From assembly GCA_030040215.1 (NCBI GenBank), contig JASHUD010000155.1, forward strand, positions 1 through 5,435: 5,435 bases of DNA. Reading direction: 5' to 3'. The notes under the pieces were generated by a model. The model was not told the DNA's origin. It saw nothing but the letters and a program-made list of their open reading frames with translations, and did not search any database. Position 1 is the stretch's first letter. Each line of letters opens with the position of its first letter. This stretch comes from Methylovirgula sp. (GTDB lineage Bacteria > Pseudomonadota > Alphaproteobacteria > Rhizobiales > Beijerinckiaceae). Shown here one piece after another: positions 1-5,435 of the stretch. The position numbers and the translations under genes were made by a program.

Positions 1-792
1 GTCTCGATCGGCGTGCAGTCCTTCAACGACGCGGCTTTGAAAGCGCTCGGCCGGCTGCATAACGCGGCCGAGGCGAACGCCGCGCTCGACGTCGCGGCTT
101 CCGTATTCGACCGTTATTCCTTCGATTTGATCTATGCGCGGCCGCAGCAAAGCATCAAAGAATGGCGGGCGGAATTGAAGACGGCGCTGGCGCGCGGCTC
201 CGATCACCTGTCGCTTTATCAGCTCACGATCGAGCCCGACACGATCTACGAGCGGCTCTTTCGCGCCGGCAAGCTTCTGCTGCCCGACGCCGATATGGGC
301 CGCGCCTTTTGGGATACGACGCAGGAGCTGACGGAGGCGGCGAATCTGCCGGCCTACGAAGTCTCCAATCACGCGAGACCCGGTGCCGAGAGCCGCCACA
401 ATCTCATCTATTGGCGCTACGGCGAATACGTCGGCGTCGGGCCCGGCGCGCACGGCCGCATCAACACGCCGAACGGCCGCCGCGCCCAGGCGACGGAGCG
501 CCATCCCGAGATGTGGCTGACGGTCGTCGAGACCGACGGTCACGCCTTCGTCGAAGACGAGATCCTGTCGAGCGAGGAACGCGGCGACGAATTCCTGCTG
601 ATGGGGTTACGCCTCGCGGAAGGAATCGAGCCGGCGCGTTTCGAGGCGGTGGCCGGCAAACGGCTCGATCCGGAGCGAATCGCCTCGCTCGTCTCCGACG
701 GCATGGTGGAAGTAACGCCGGCCGGCCGGCTCCGCGTCAGCGCCGAAGGCTTTCCCGTGCTCGACGCGGTGGTCGCCGATCTGGCGGCGTAA
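1..792 (+). CDS. hemW: Heme chaperone HemW (radical SAM family), 5'-truncated by window edge
   Basis: HemW is a radical SAM-family protein, often annotated as 'oxygen-independent coproporphyrinogen III oxidase-like', that binds heme and delivers it to target proteins such as respiratory enzymes. The reading frame is open from base 1 and gives 263 residues ending in TAA; the family is usually about 380-390 residues, so roughly 120 are missing. The missing part includes the CxxxCxxC cluster motif, so the cluster ligands cannot be checked. Visible family motifs (numbered from base 1) are SIGVQSF at 2-8, GRLH at 17-20, DLIYARPQQS at 42-51, the LSLYQLTIEPDT stretch at 70-81, YEVSNHARPG at 119-128, and the HNLIYWRYGEYVGVGPGAHG region at 133-152, followed by the C-terminal HemW domain. 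The GTG at 13 is internal, not the start. The gene converges on the next gene with only two bases between the stop codons. The HNxxYW and GxGPGAHG motifs favour HemW over true HemN, which I consider unlikely. Confidence 0.95.
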   Translation, partial: VSIGVQSFNDAALKALGRLHNAAEANAALDVAASVFDRYSFDLIYARPQQSIKEWRAELKTALARGSDHLSLYQLTIEPDTIYERLFRAGKLLLPDADMGRAFWDTTQELTEAANLPAYEVSNHARPGAESRHNLIYWRYGEYVGVGPGAHGRINTPNGRRAQATERHPEMWLTVVETDGHAFVEDEILSSEERGDEFLLMGLRLAEGIEPARFEAVAGKRLDPERIASLVSDGMVEVTPAGRLRVSAEGFPVLDAVVADLAA

Positions 793-794
793 CT

Positions 795-2093
795 TCACAT
801 CGCCGAGGAATTCGCCGCCAGGATGCGCGGCGCCGGGCTGAGCGGCATCGTCGTCCCGTTGTTGATCTGCAAGACCGCCAGGGCGCGCTCGTTCAACCCG
901 TTCGGCAGGAACCGGAACACGCCGTCGACGCCGTTGAACCCGGCGCGATTGGTCAGCACGGCCTGCGAGAAATGATCCGTCCCCGGCCGCCGCGCCAAGG
1001 CGACGGCGAGCGCCGCCGCATCGTAGCCGAGCGTAGCGATGCGAGTCGGATCCGAATTGAATTTGGCGCGGTAGCGCGCCGCGAAGGCGCTAAAGCCGGC
1101 ATTGTCCGGCGCCGCGAACCAGGCGCCTTGCAAAGCCGGCAGGCTTAGCACGCGCGTATCGTTCCAAAGCCCGGTGCCGAGAATTTGCACGCGCCGCGAA
1201 TTGAGCCCGGCCGCCGCGAGCGCCTCAGCCATCGCCGGCATGGCGTCGGCCTGCTCGGGAATGAACAGAGTGTCGATCTGGTTGTCGAGCGCGGCAATTT
1301 TCTGAACGGCCGTACGCAGGGTCTGCGGCTTGTAGGTCTCCATGCCCATCACCCGCAGGCCGCGACGCGCCGTATATTGCTGGAATTCGGCTTGCGCCAC
1401 ATGGCCGTAGTCGTTGTCCGGAATGAGCGCGGCGAACGACCGCTTGCCTTGCGCGGCCGCGTAATCGACGACCCGATCGACGTAATTCTCGATCAGGAAC
1501 GAGAGCAGATAGACGCCGGGTCCGGCGGTGGCGGTATCCGTCGAGAAGGCGACCACGGATTTCCCGGCGGGTTGGGCGATCTGGCTGACGGCGCGGACGT
1601 TCGGAGAGAAAAGCGGCCCGAGAATGAGTTCATCGCCCTCGGCGACGGCGGCTTGCGCCGCGTCGCGCGCGCCGTCCGGGGTCGAGCGATCGTCCTTCAC
1701 GAAGATCGTCACATCGTTTCCGCCGGTTTCCGAAATGGCGAGATCGGCGGCATTGCGCAATGAGGTGCCGACGAGGCTCGGCGTGCCCGCCCCTTGCGTG
1801 AGCGGCAGGATCATCGCGACGTGAATGGGCCCTGTGCCGATCTGATCGCCGGTCGGAGCGACGGGCGCGCCTGGCGGGCCCGCCAGCGGTTCCGATTGGA
1901 CCGGGGTCACCGGCGCCGAGGCGACGAAGTCGCTGCCATTGCTTTGCCCGGGGCCGGAAGAGAATGAGCCGCAGGATGCCAGGCCGAGCGCCGCGAGCGC
2001 GACGAAAAGCGCTTTGCCGCCGGACGACGCGCTATGCCGAGCAAGTCCCGCAAAAGAGCCTTGGGCCAAGGCGAAAAACTCCTCTCGACGCAT
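795..2093 (-). CDS. LpoA/LivK-like periplasmic lipoprotein ('penicillin-binding protein activator')
   Basis: This is a 432-residue protein from the ATG at 2093. A hydrophobic segment at about residues 28-40 ends in a lipobox, LASC, with the lipidated Cys at 41, so export and lipid anchoring are predicted. Residues 42-88 form a Pro/Gly/Ala-rich linker, and from about 90 the sequence reads as a type 1 periplasmic-binding fold (Peripla_BP_6, LivK-like): IHVAMILPLT at 90-99, a GTSLRNAADLAI helix at 109-120, and GPLFSPNV at 159-166. Alphaproteobacterial relatives are annotated as penicillin-binding protein activators by analogy with the C-terminal domain of E. coli LpoA, which stimulates PBP1A. 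This protein has no N-terminal TPR-like domain as in E. coli LpoA, so a PBP-activating role is inferred; a ligand-binding lipoprotein remains possible. Divergence from rsmI matches E. coli, where lpoA (yraM) and rsmI (yraL) are divergent. The frame is open upstream to 2498, but that part overlaps rsmI and has no family character. Alternative starts are ATG 2153 and TTG 2069. Confidence 0.85.
   Translation of the reverse strand: MRREEFFALAQGSFAGLARHSASSGGKALFVALAALGLASCGSFSSGPGQSNGSDFVASAPVTPVQSEPLAGPPGAPVAPTGDQIGTGPIHVAMILPLTQGAGTPSLVGTSLRNAADLAISETGGNDVTIFVKDDRSTPDGARDAAQAAVAEGDELILGPLFSPNVRAVSQIAQPAGKSVVAFSTDTATAGPGVYLLSFLIENYVDRVVDYAAAQGKRSFAALIPDNDYGHVAQAEFQQYTARRGLRVMGMETYKPQTLRTAVQKIAALDNQIDTLFIPEQADAMPAMAEALAAAGLNSRRVQILGTGLWNDTRVLSLPALQGAWFAAPDNAGFSAFAARYRAKFNSDPTRIATLGYDAAALAVALARRPGTDHFSQAVLTNRAGFNGVDGVFRFLPNGLNERALAVLQINNGTTMPLSPAPRILAANSSAM
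2067..2084 (-). promoter_or_regulatory. Strong Shine-Dalgarno with alternative TTG start for the LpoA-like gene
   Basis: On the minus strand GAGGAG (2084-2079) stands nine bases before an in-frame TTG (2069-2067), codon 9 of the gene as called from ATG 2093. The bases before ATG 2093 show no Shine-Dalgarno, nor do those before ATG 2153. Starting at the TTG would give 424 residues with the lipobox Cys at 33, a more ordinary lipoprotein signal length than 41. The site may therefore be the true ribosome binding site. Against it, the match lies inside codons 4-5 (Glu-Glu) and could be coincidental. Confidence 0.4.
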
Positions 2094-2184
2094 TCGGGGT
2101 ACGGGCCGCGCCACGGTGTCCGGGCGGCCCCTCGGAACGCGCGCGCGGCGCATTGGTCCGCATCGCCCGAGGGAATCTCCGACA

Positions 2185-2214
2185 TATATGCCTTTTCCCG
2201 CAACCGAAAGTAAA
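2185..2214 (-). promoter_or_regulatory. Possible promoter of the LpoA-like gene
   Basis: Read on the minus strand, TTTACT (2214-2209) and CATATA (2190-2185) are separated by 18 bases and lie about 90 bases before ATG 2093. Both boxes are only moderate matches to sigma70 consensus (TTGACA/TATAAT). It is the best-placed candidate I see in the divergent region, in an AT-richer patch of an otherwise GC-rich sequence. Confidence 0.25.
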
Positions 2215-2237
2215 CGAAAGCAACACCTTTGCCGGCC

Positions 2238-2266
2238 TTGTGAAGAGACGTACCGTGTTCTATAAA
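2238..2266 (+). promoter_or_regulatory. Sigma70-type promoter of rsmI-yraN
   Basis: TTGTGA (2238-2243) and TATAAA (2261-2266) are separated by exactly 17 bases. They match the consensus boxes at four and five of six positions. The predicted transcript would start near 2273, giving a leader of about 30 bases before the rsmI ATG at 2305. The -10 box lies inside the left arm of the inverted repeat 2257-2292. Confidence 0.6.
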
Positions 2267-2292
2267 TGAAACGTTCGGATGATATATAGAAC
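2257..2292. repeat. Inverted repeat in the divergent promoter region
   Basis: GTTCTATA (2257-2264) and TATAGAAC (2285-2292) are perfect 8-base inverted arms with a 20-base spacer. The left arm contains the -10 box of the rsmI promoter; the right arm would lie in the early leader. It could be a binding site for a dimeric regulator, or a weak AU-rich hairpin in the transcript. There is no T-run, so it is not a terminator. AT-rich arms of this length can also occur by chance. Confidence 0.4.
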
Positions 2293-2304
2293 GCTGGGGT
2301 TTCG

Positions 2305-3216
2305 ATGAACGCGAGCGATCGGCTGAACCATCCGGCGACCTTTACCGCCTTCGGGCTCAATGCCGAAGCGGAACCGCTCGCTCCCGGCTTGCATGTGGTG
2401 GCAACACCGATCGGCAATCTCGCCGATATTTCTCTGCGCGCGCTCGCCACGCTGGCGGCCGCCGACGCGGTCGTCGCGGAGGATACGCGGGTGACCAAGA
2501 CGCTGCTTGCCCATTACGGCATCGCGACGCCGCTCGCCGCTTATCATGAGCACAATGCCGAAGTCATGCGGCCGCATCTTCTCGCGCGGCTTGCCGCCGG
2601 GGCTGCGCTGGCGCTTGTCTCCGATGCCGGAACGCCGCTGATCTCCGATCCCGGCTATAAGCTCGTCGCGGAAGCTTTGGCGCAAGGCTTGTCGGTCACT
2701 TCGGTGCCTGGGGCCTCCGCCGTGTTGACCGCGTTGGTGGTTGCCGGCCTGCCGACCGACCGTTTCTTCTTTGAAGGATTTCTGCCGCCCAAATCGGCGG
2801 CGCGCCGGCAGAGGATTGCCGCGCTTTCGACGATTCCCGGCACGCTGGTGTTTTTCGAATCGCCGCGCCGCGTTGCCGAGACGCTCGCCGATCTCGCCGC
2901 GGTACTGGGTCCGCGCGATGCGGCTTTGGCGCGCGAACTGACCAAGGTTTTCGAAACGGTGCGGCGCGGCAAACTGCCTGATCTCGCCGCCGCGACCGCC
3001 GCGGCGCCACCGCCGAAAGGCGAGATCGTACTGCTCATCGGGCCGCCATCGGGCGAGGCACCGGCAATCGAAGCCGCGGAGCTCGATCTTCGCATCCGCA
3101 AAGCGCTTGAAAGCCTTTCAGTGAAGGAAGCTGCGACCCTCGTCTCGGTGGAAACCGGGCAGCCACGGCGCAAAGTCTATGCCCGGGCAGTGGAACTCGC
3201 GACGCGCGGGCGCTGA
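2305..3216 (+). CDS. rsmI: 16S rRNA (cytidine-1402-2'-O)-methyltransferase RsmI
   Basis: RsmI uses S-adenosylmethionine to methylate the 2'-OH of C1402 in the decoding centre of 16S rRNA; with the N4-methyltransferase RsmH it makes m4Cm1402. The 303-residue protein fits the family (about 280-310). It has the tetrapyrrole-methylase fold: HVVATPIGNLADI at 30-42, AEDTR at 58-62, LVSDAGTPLISDPG at 104-117, SVPGASA at 133-139, FEGFLPPK at 156-163 and VFFESPRR at 182-189, then a small C-terminal helical domain. The start at ATG 2305 gives a 27-residue lead-in before the core; the upstream GGGG at 2296-2299 is a weak ribosome binding site. A promoter with a 17-base spacer precedes it. The 3' end overlaps yraN by 38 bases, implying co-transcription and probably translational coupling. 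The rsmI-yraN pairing is widely conserved. Confidence 0.97.
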   Translation: MNASDRLNHPATFTAFGLNAEAEPLAPGLHVVATPIGNLADISLRALATLAAADAVVAEDTRVTKTLLAHYGIATPLAAYHEHNAEVMRPHLLARLAAGAALALVSDAGTPLISDPGYKLVAEALAQGLSVTSVPGASAVLTALVVAGLPTDRFFFEGFLPPKSAARRQRIAALSTIPGTLVFFESPRRVAETLADLAAVLGPRDAALARELTKVFETVRRGKLPDLAAATAAAPPPKGEIVLLIGPPSGEAPAIEAAELDLRIRKALESLSVKEAATLVSVETGQPRRKVYARAVELATRGR

Positions 3217-3577
3217 GAAGCGCCGCCGGGCGCTGCTCTCGGGACATCGCGCCGAGGCCGCGGCGGCTCTGTTTCTGCGGCTCAAAGGCTACCACATTCT
3301 CGCCCGCCGTTTCTGCGTCGATGGCGGCGAGATCGACCTCATCGCCCGGAAGTTCGATGCGATCGTCTTCGTCGAGGTGAAACTCCGCCCGACGCTCCTC
3401 GAGGCCATGACGGCGATCGATGCCAGAAAACAGCGGCGCGTATCGCGCGCCGCGGGCTTTTGGCTTGCCGCAAATCCATGGGCGGCGCGCTTGACGCTAC
3501 GCGGCGATGCAATCTATCTCGCCCCCTGGCATTGGCCGCGCCATGCAATTGCTGCGTTACCTTTGGAGTTCGGCTAA
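3179..3577 (+). CDS. yraN: YraN/UPF0102 family protein (predicted nuclease-fold, function unknown)
   Basis: This is a 132-residue member of the UPF0102/YraN family, small cytosolic proteins with a restriction-endonuclease-like fold and no firmly established function. Visible motifs are the GHRAEAAAALFL helix at 22-33, LKGYHILARRF at 35-45, GEIDLIA at 50-56 and FVEVKLR at 64-70. Glu26, Asp53, Glu66 and Lys68 are arranged like a PD-(D/E)xK active site, so nuclease or nucleic-acid binding activity is possible but unproven. The start is well fixed despite the 38-base overlap with rsmI: ATG 3179 is the only in-frame ATG, GTG or TTG before the conserved core. There is no good Shine-Dalgarno, which fits translation coupled to rsmI. 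In many Rhizobiales glutathione synthetase (gshB) follows yraN; here no gshB follows. I see no convincing terminator after the TAA. Confidence 0.93.
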   Translation: MPGQWNSRRAGAEKRRRALLSGHRAEAAAALFLRLKGYHILARRFCVDGGEIDLIARKFDAIVFVEVKLRPTLLEAMTAIDARKQRRVSRAAGFWLAANPWAARLTLRGDAIYLAPWHWPRHAIAALPLEFG

Positions 3578-3705
3578 GTTTCTCCGGCCTGACGGAAGTC
3601 CGCCGCAAGGAATGGGCAAGCGTGCGCTGAGCGTCGCGGACGGGCTCCGAATCGACACTGCCAGTCGGCTGCGCCGCCGCGCATCTATGATGGGATAGAG
3701 AAGCG

Positions 3706-4692
3706 ATGACTAGGCCCGAACGCGCCTTGCAGCCGACGTCCCCGGCCGGCAGCGACAGAGGTTCGTCAACCAGCGTGGCGGGACCGGGCGTCGCCGCCAA
3801 CCTCATCGCCGTCCTCGTCTCCGTAACCGGCGGCGAGCCGCGCGTTCTCACTCTTCAGGACGCGCGGGCGCTGCCTTCCGGCCCGTTCGAATTGACGCAT
3901 CGTTCCCTGCAAGCGGGAATGCGCGCCTGGGTCGAGCGGCAGACGCACCATCCGCTCGGCTATGTCGAACAGCTCTACACGTTCGCCGACCGGGATCGCG
4001 GTCTCGGTCCCGATCAGCGGGTCATATCGATCAGCTATCTCGGCCTGACTCGCGAGCAACCGACGATGGCCGGCGACGAGGCAAGCTGGCAGAGCTGGTA
4101 CGTCTATTTTCCGTGGGAAGACCGGCGGCTCGGCGTCCCGCCGGCAATCGAAGAAGTGTTGCTGCCGAATCTCCGCGCCTTCGCGGACGCGGTGCCAGCC
4201 CTGCGCCGGCAACGCGCCAACCGCATCGCCGTGTCCTTCGGCCTCGAAGGCAAGCCGTGGAACGAAGAACTGGTGCTGCAGCGCTATGAATTGCTTTACG
4301 AAGCGGGGCTCATTCCCGAGGCGCGGCGGCAGAAGCCCGAGCTTGGGCCGGCGCCCGTGCAAGGCCGCAGCATGATCCTCGACCATCGCCGTATCCTGGC
4401 GACCGGCATTGCAAGACTCCGCGCGAAGATCAAATACCATCCCGTCGTGTTCGAACTGGTGCCGGACACGTTCACCCTTTTGCAATTGCAGCGCTGCGTG
4501 GAGGCGCTTGCCGGGCGGCTGATGCACAAGCAGAATTTCCGCCGTCTCGTGACCCAGCAGGAGCTCGTCGAGGAAACCGGCGAGGTGAGCCAGGACACGC
4601 GCGGACGCCCCGCCAAGCTCTTCCGCTTCCGCCGCGAAGTGCTGACCGAGCGGGCGGTCGTCGGGACGAAACTTCCGATCTCCCGGTCTTGA
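3706..4692 (+). CDS. nadQ: NrtR/NadQ-type Nudix-related regulator of NAD biosynthesis
   Basis: This 328-residue protein reads as a Nudix-like sensor domain plus a C-terminal winged helix, the architecture of NrtR and of the alphaproteobacterial NAD regulator NadQ. After a disordered-looking N-terminus (1-28), the Nudix-like domain holds YVEQLYTFADRDR at 86-98 and RVISISYLGL at 105-114. DHRRILATGIARLRAKIKYHP at 226-246 is the family linker, and FTLLQLQRCVEALAGRLMHK at 256-275, NFRR at 277-280 and RGRPAKLFRFR at 299-309 form the winged helix. The Nudix box is degenerate: of the RE-x2-EE core only Arg73 and Glu77 remain, with Ala74 and Arg78 replacing catalytic Glu, so it should sense an NAD-related ligand rather than hydrolyse one. 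nadA follows after 58 bases with paired palindromes between, so nadA is the likely target. A GAGAAG-like RBS and a TATGAT (3686-3691) precede the start, but no -35 is clear and no operator copy is seen there. The family is certain; the name NadQ rests on context. Confidence 0.85.
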   Translation: MTRPERALQPTSPAGSDRGSSTSVAGPGVAANLIAVLVSVTGGEPRVLTLQDARALPSGPFELTHRSLQAGMRAWVERQTHHPLGYVEQLYTFADRDRGLGPDQRVISISYLGLTREQPTMAGDEASWQSWYVYFPWEDRRLGVPPAIEEVLLPNLRAFADAVPALRRQRANRIAVSFGLEGKPWNEELVLQRYELLYEAGLIPEARRQKPELGPAPVQGRSMILDHRRILATGIARLRAKIKYHPVVFELVPDTFTLLQLQRCVEALAGRLMHKQNFRRLVTQQELVEETGEVSQDTRGRPAKLFRFRREVLTERAVVGTKLPISRS

Positions 4693-4720
4693 CAAAACTT
4701 ATACTCAACCCCAGCATATT
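4689..4720 (+). promoter_or_regulatory. nadA promoter with consensus -35 overlapping the regulator's stop codon
   Basis: TTGACA at 4689-4694 is a perfect -35 hexamer whose TGA is the stop codon of the upstream regulator gene. The -10 is less clear. CATATT (4715-4720) is the best match but needs a long 20-base spacer, while hexamers at 17-19 bases match poorly. With CATATT, transcription would start near 4727, about 24 bases before the nadA ATG. The first palindrome fills the spacer and touches the -10, and the second covers the start of the transcript, a layout that suits repression. Confidence 0.6.
4700..4718. promoter_or_regulatory. Predicted NAD-regulator operator, site 1
   Basis: A 19-base imperfect palindrome: TATACTC, five bases, CAGCATA. 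The arms pair at five of seven positions (TATRCT form). It lies between the -35 and proposed -10 of nadA. It is nearly the reverse complement of site 2 (14 of 19 identical), which argues for a real recognition sequence. Assignment to the NrtR/NadQ-type protein encoded immediately upstream is inference from position. Confidence 0.6.
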
Positions 4721-4727
4721 ACCAACT

Positions 4728-4746
4728 AATGCTCAGGCGGAGTATA
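4728..4746. promoter_or_regulatory. Predicted NAD-regulator operator, site 2
   Basis: A 19-base imperfect palindrome: AATGCTC, five bases, GAGTATA; nine bases separate it from site 1 and the centres are 28 bases apart. It overlaps the likely transcription start and the nadA Shine-Dalgarno (AGGCGGAG, 4735-4742), so a bound repressor would block initiation. As RNA it could also fold into a six-pair stem (one G-U pair) with AGGCG in the loop, partly enclosing the ribosome binding site. Confidence 0.6.
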
Positions 4747-4750
4747 TGCT

Positions 4751-5435
4751 ATGGCCACGACTGCGCTCGCGCCTCGGGAGGATCTTCATGCCAAGGTTCG
4801 CCACCAAATCCCGGCCATCGAGTGGCCGGTGTTTGCCGCGGATATCGAAGCCATCGAGGCTCTGAAAAAGCGCCGCAACGCGGTGATCCTGGCGCATAAT
4901 TATCAGACGCCGGAGATCTTCCATTGCGTCGCCGATATCGTCGGCGACAGCCTCGCTTTGGCGCGCCAAGCGACCGAGGTCGATGCCGATGTCATCGTGC
5001 TCGCCGGCGTCCACTTCATGGCCGAGACGGCCAAGCTGCTCAATCCGCGTAAGACAGTGCTGATCCCCGATCCCAACGCCGGCTGTTCGCTTGCCGAATC
5101 GATCACGCCCGAGAACGTGCGCGAACTGCGCCGCCGCTATCCCGGCGTGCTGGTGGTCACCTATGTGAACACTTCCGCCGCGGTGAAGGCCGAATCCGAT
5201 ATCTGCTGCACGTCGGGCAACGCGCGCGCCGTCATCGAATCGCTGGGCGTGCCGCGCGTCATCATGATCCCCGACGAATATCTGGCGAAAAACATCGCCG
5301 CCGAGACGGGCGTCGAGATCATCACTTGGGCCGGGCATTGCGAGGTGCACGAACGCTTCGGGGTCGAAGAGGTCGCCGAGCTTCGCGAGGATTATCCCGG
5401 CGTGGTCATTCTGGCGCATCCCGAATGTCCGCCCG
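4751..5435 (+). CDS. nadA: Quinolinate synthase NadA, 3'-truncated by window edge
   Basis: NadA is the [4Fe-4S] enzyme that condenses iminoaspartate (from NadB) with dihydroxyacetone phosphate to quinolinate in de novo NAD synthesis. The frame stays open to the window end, giving 228 of an expected 330-370 residues. Start ATG 4751 has a good Shine-Dalgarno, AGGCGGAG at 4735-4742, eight bases away; the ATG at 4746 is out of frame. Family motifs are AHNYQTPEI at 48-56, GDSLALA at 65-71, VHFMAETAK at 87-95, PNAGCSLAES at 108-117 with cluster ligand Cys112, YVNTSAAVKAESD at 138-150, CCTSGNA at 152-158, WAGHCEVHE at 193-201 with ligand Cys197, and HPECPP at 223-228. The third cluster Cys lies past the edge. 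The preceding regulator gene and paired operators suggest repression when NAD is plentiful. nadB and nadC probably follow, as in other alphaproteobacteria, but are not visible. Confidence 0.97.
   Translation, partial: MATTALAPREDLHAKVRHQIPAIEWPVFAADIEAIEALKKRRNAVILAHNYQTPEIFHCVADIVGDSLALARQATEVDADVIVLAGVHFMAETAKLLNPRKTVLIPDPNAGCSLAESITPENVRELRRRYPGVLVVTYVNTSAAVKAESDICCTSGNARAVIESLGVPRVIMIPDEYLAKNIAAETGVEIITWAGHCEVHERFGVEEVAELREDYPGVVILAHPECPP

Noticed and set aside
162..1148. Plus-strand open frame of 328 codons across the hemW/LpoA-like junction
   Set aside because: Its Arg-rich, low-complexity translation is typical of a frame-shifted shadow; both strands beneath it are explained by real genes.
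2094..2498. Upstream extension of the LpoA-like reading frame into rsmI
   Set aside because: The extra residues lie before the lipoprotein signal, run through the divergent promoter region and into rsmI on the other strand, and show no conserved character.
3586..3670. Small inverted repeats after yraN, such as CGGA-AG-TCCG and ACTG-C-CAGT
   Set aside because: Stems are only four bases and no T-run follows, so they are not convincing terminators or operators.
3507..3698. 63-codon plus-strand open frame across the end of yraN and the gap after it
   Set aside because: It overlaps yraN, has no good ribosome binding site and no recognisable motif; more likely chance.
3685..3698. CTAT-N6-ATAG as a possible autoregulatory operator before the NAD regulator gene
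   Set aside because: Four-base arms, and no resemblance to the TATRCTC/GAGYATA arms of the nadA operators.
3766..4695. Long minus-strand open frame (309 codons) opposite the NAD regulator gene
   Set aside because: It mirrors a confidently assigned gene in GC-rich DNA, where antisense frames stay open by codon bias; its translation resembles no family and would remove the regulator.
4733..5419. Minus-strand open frame (228 codons) opposite nadA
   Set aside because: The plus strand encodes unmistakable NadA with cluster Cys and substrate motifs; the antisense frame shows no family features.

Overview
The window looks like chromosomal DNA of an alphaproteobacterium, most likely of the Rhizobiales/Hyphomicrobiales. 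It is GC-rich throughout. The gene order hemW / periplasmic LivK-like 'penicillin-binding protein activator' (opposite strand) / rsmI / yraN is typical of that group, and the NAD regulator next to nadA is of a type I know from Alphaproteobacteria. I cannot name the genus from sequence alone.

Layout. Positions 1-792 hold the last two thirds of hemW (heme chaperone), which starts before the window. Two bases later, on the opposite strand, ends an LpoA/LivK-like lipoprotein gene (795-2093). Between this gene and rsmI is a divergent intergenic region (2094-2304) with a good sigma70-type promoter for rsmI and an inverted repeat around its -10. rsmI (2305-3216) and yraN (3179-3577) overlap by 38 bases and are probably one transcription unit. 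After 128 bases without a recognisable gene comes an NrtR/NadQ-type NAD regulator (3706-4692), then a 58-base control region, then nadA (4751 to beyond the window end).

How the genes relate. The first half is a housekeeping block: heme delivery, a cell-envelope lipoprotein, 16S rRNA methylation and an uncharacterised nuclease-fold protein. The second half is a compact regulator-target unit: a Nudix-like repressor whose catalytic Nudix box is degenerate, followed by quinolinate synthase, the [4Fe-4S] enzyme of de novo NAD synthesis. nadB and nadC probably follow outside the window.

The most interesting stretch is 4689-4750. A perfect TTGACA -35 box overlaps the stop codon of the regulator. 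Behind it lie two 19-base imperfect palindromes of the form TATRCTC-N5-GAGYATA. They are near-inverted copies of each other, so the whole 47-base block (4700-4746) is a nested dyad. I read these as tandem operators for the regulator encoded just upstream. I found no mobile elements, CRISPR arrays, tRNA or rRNA genes, and no clear evidence of a wholly new system.
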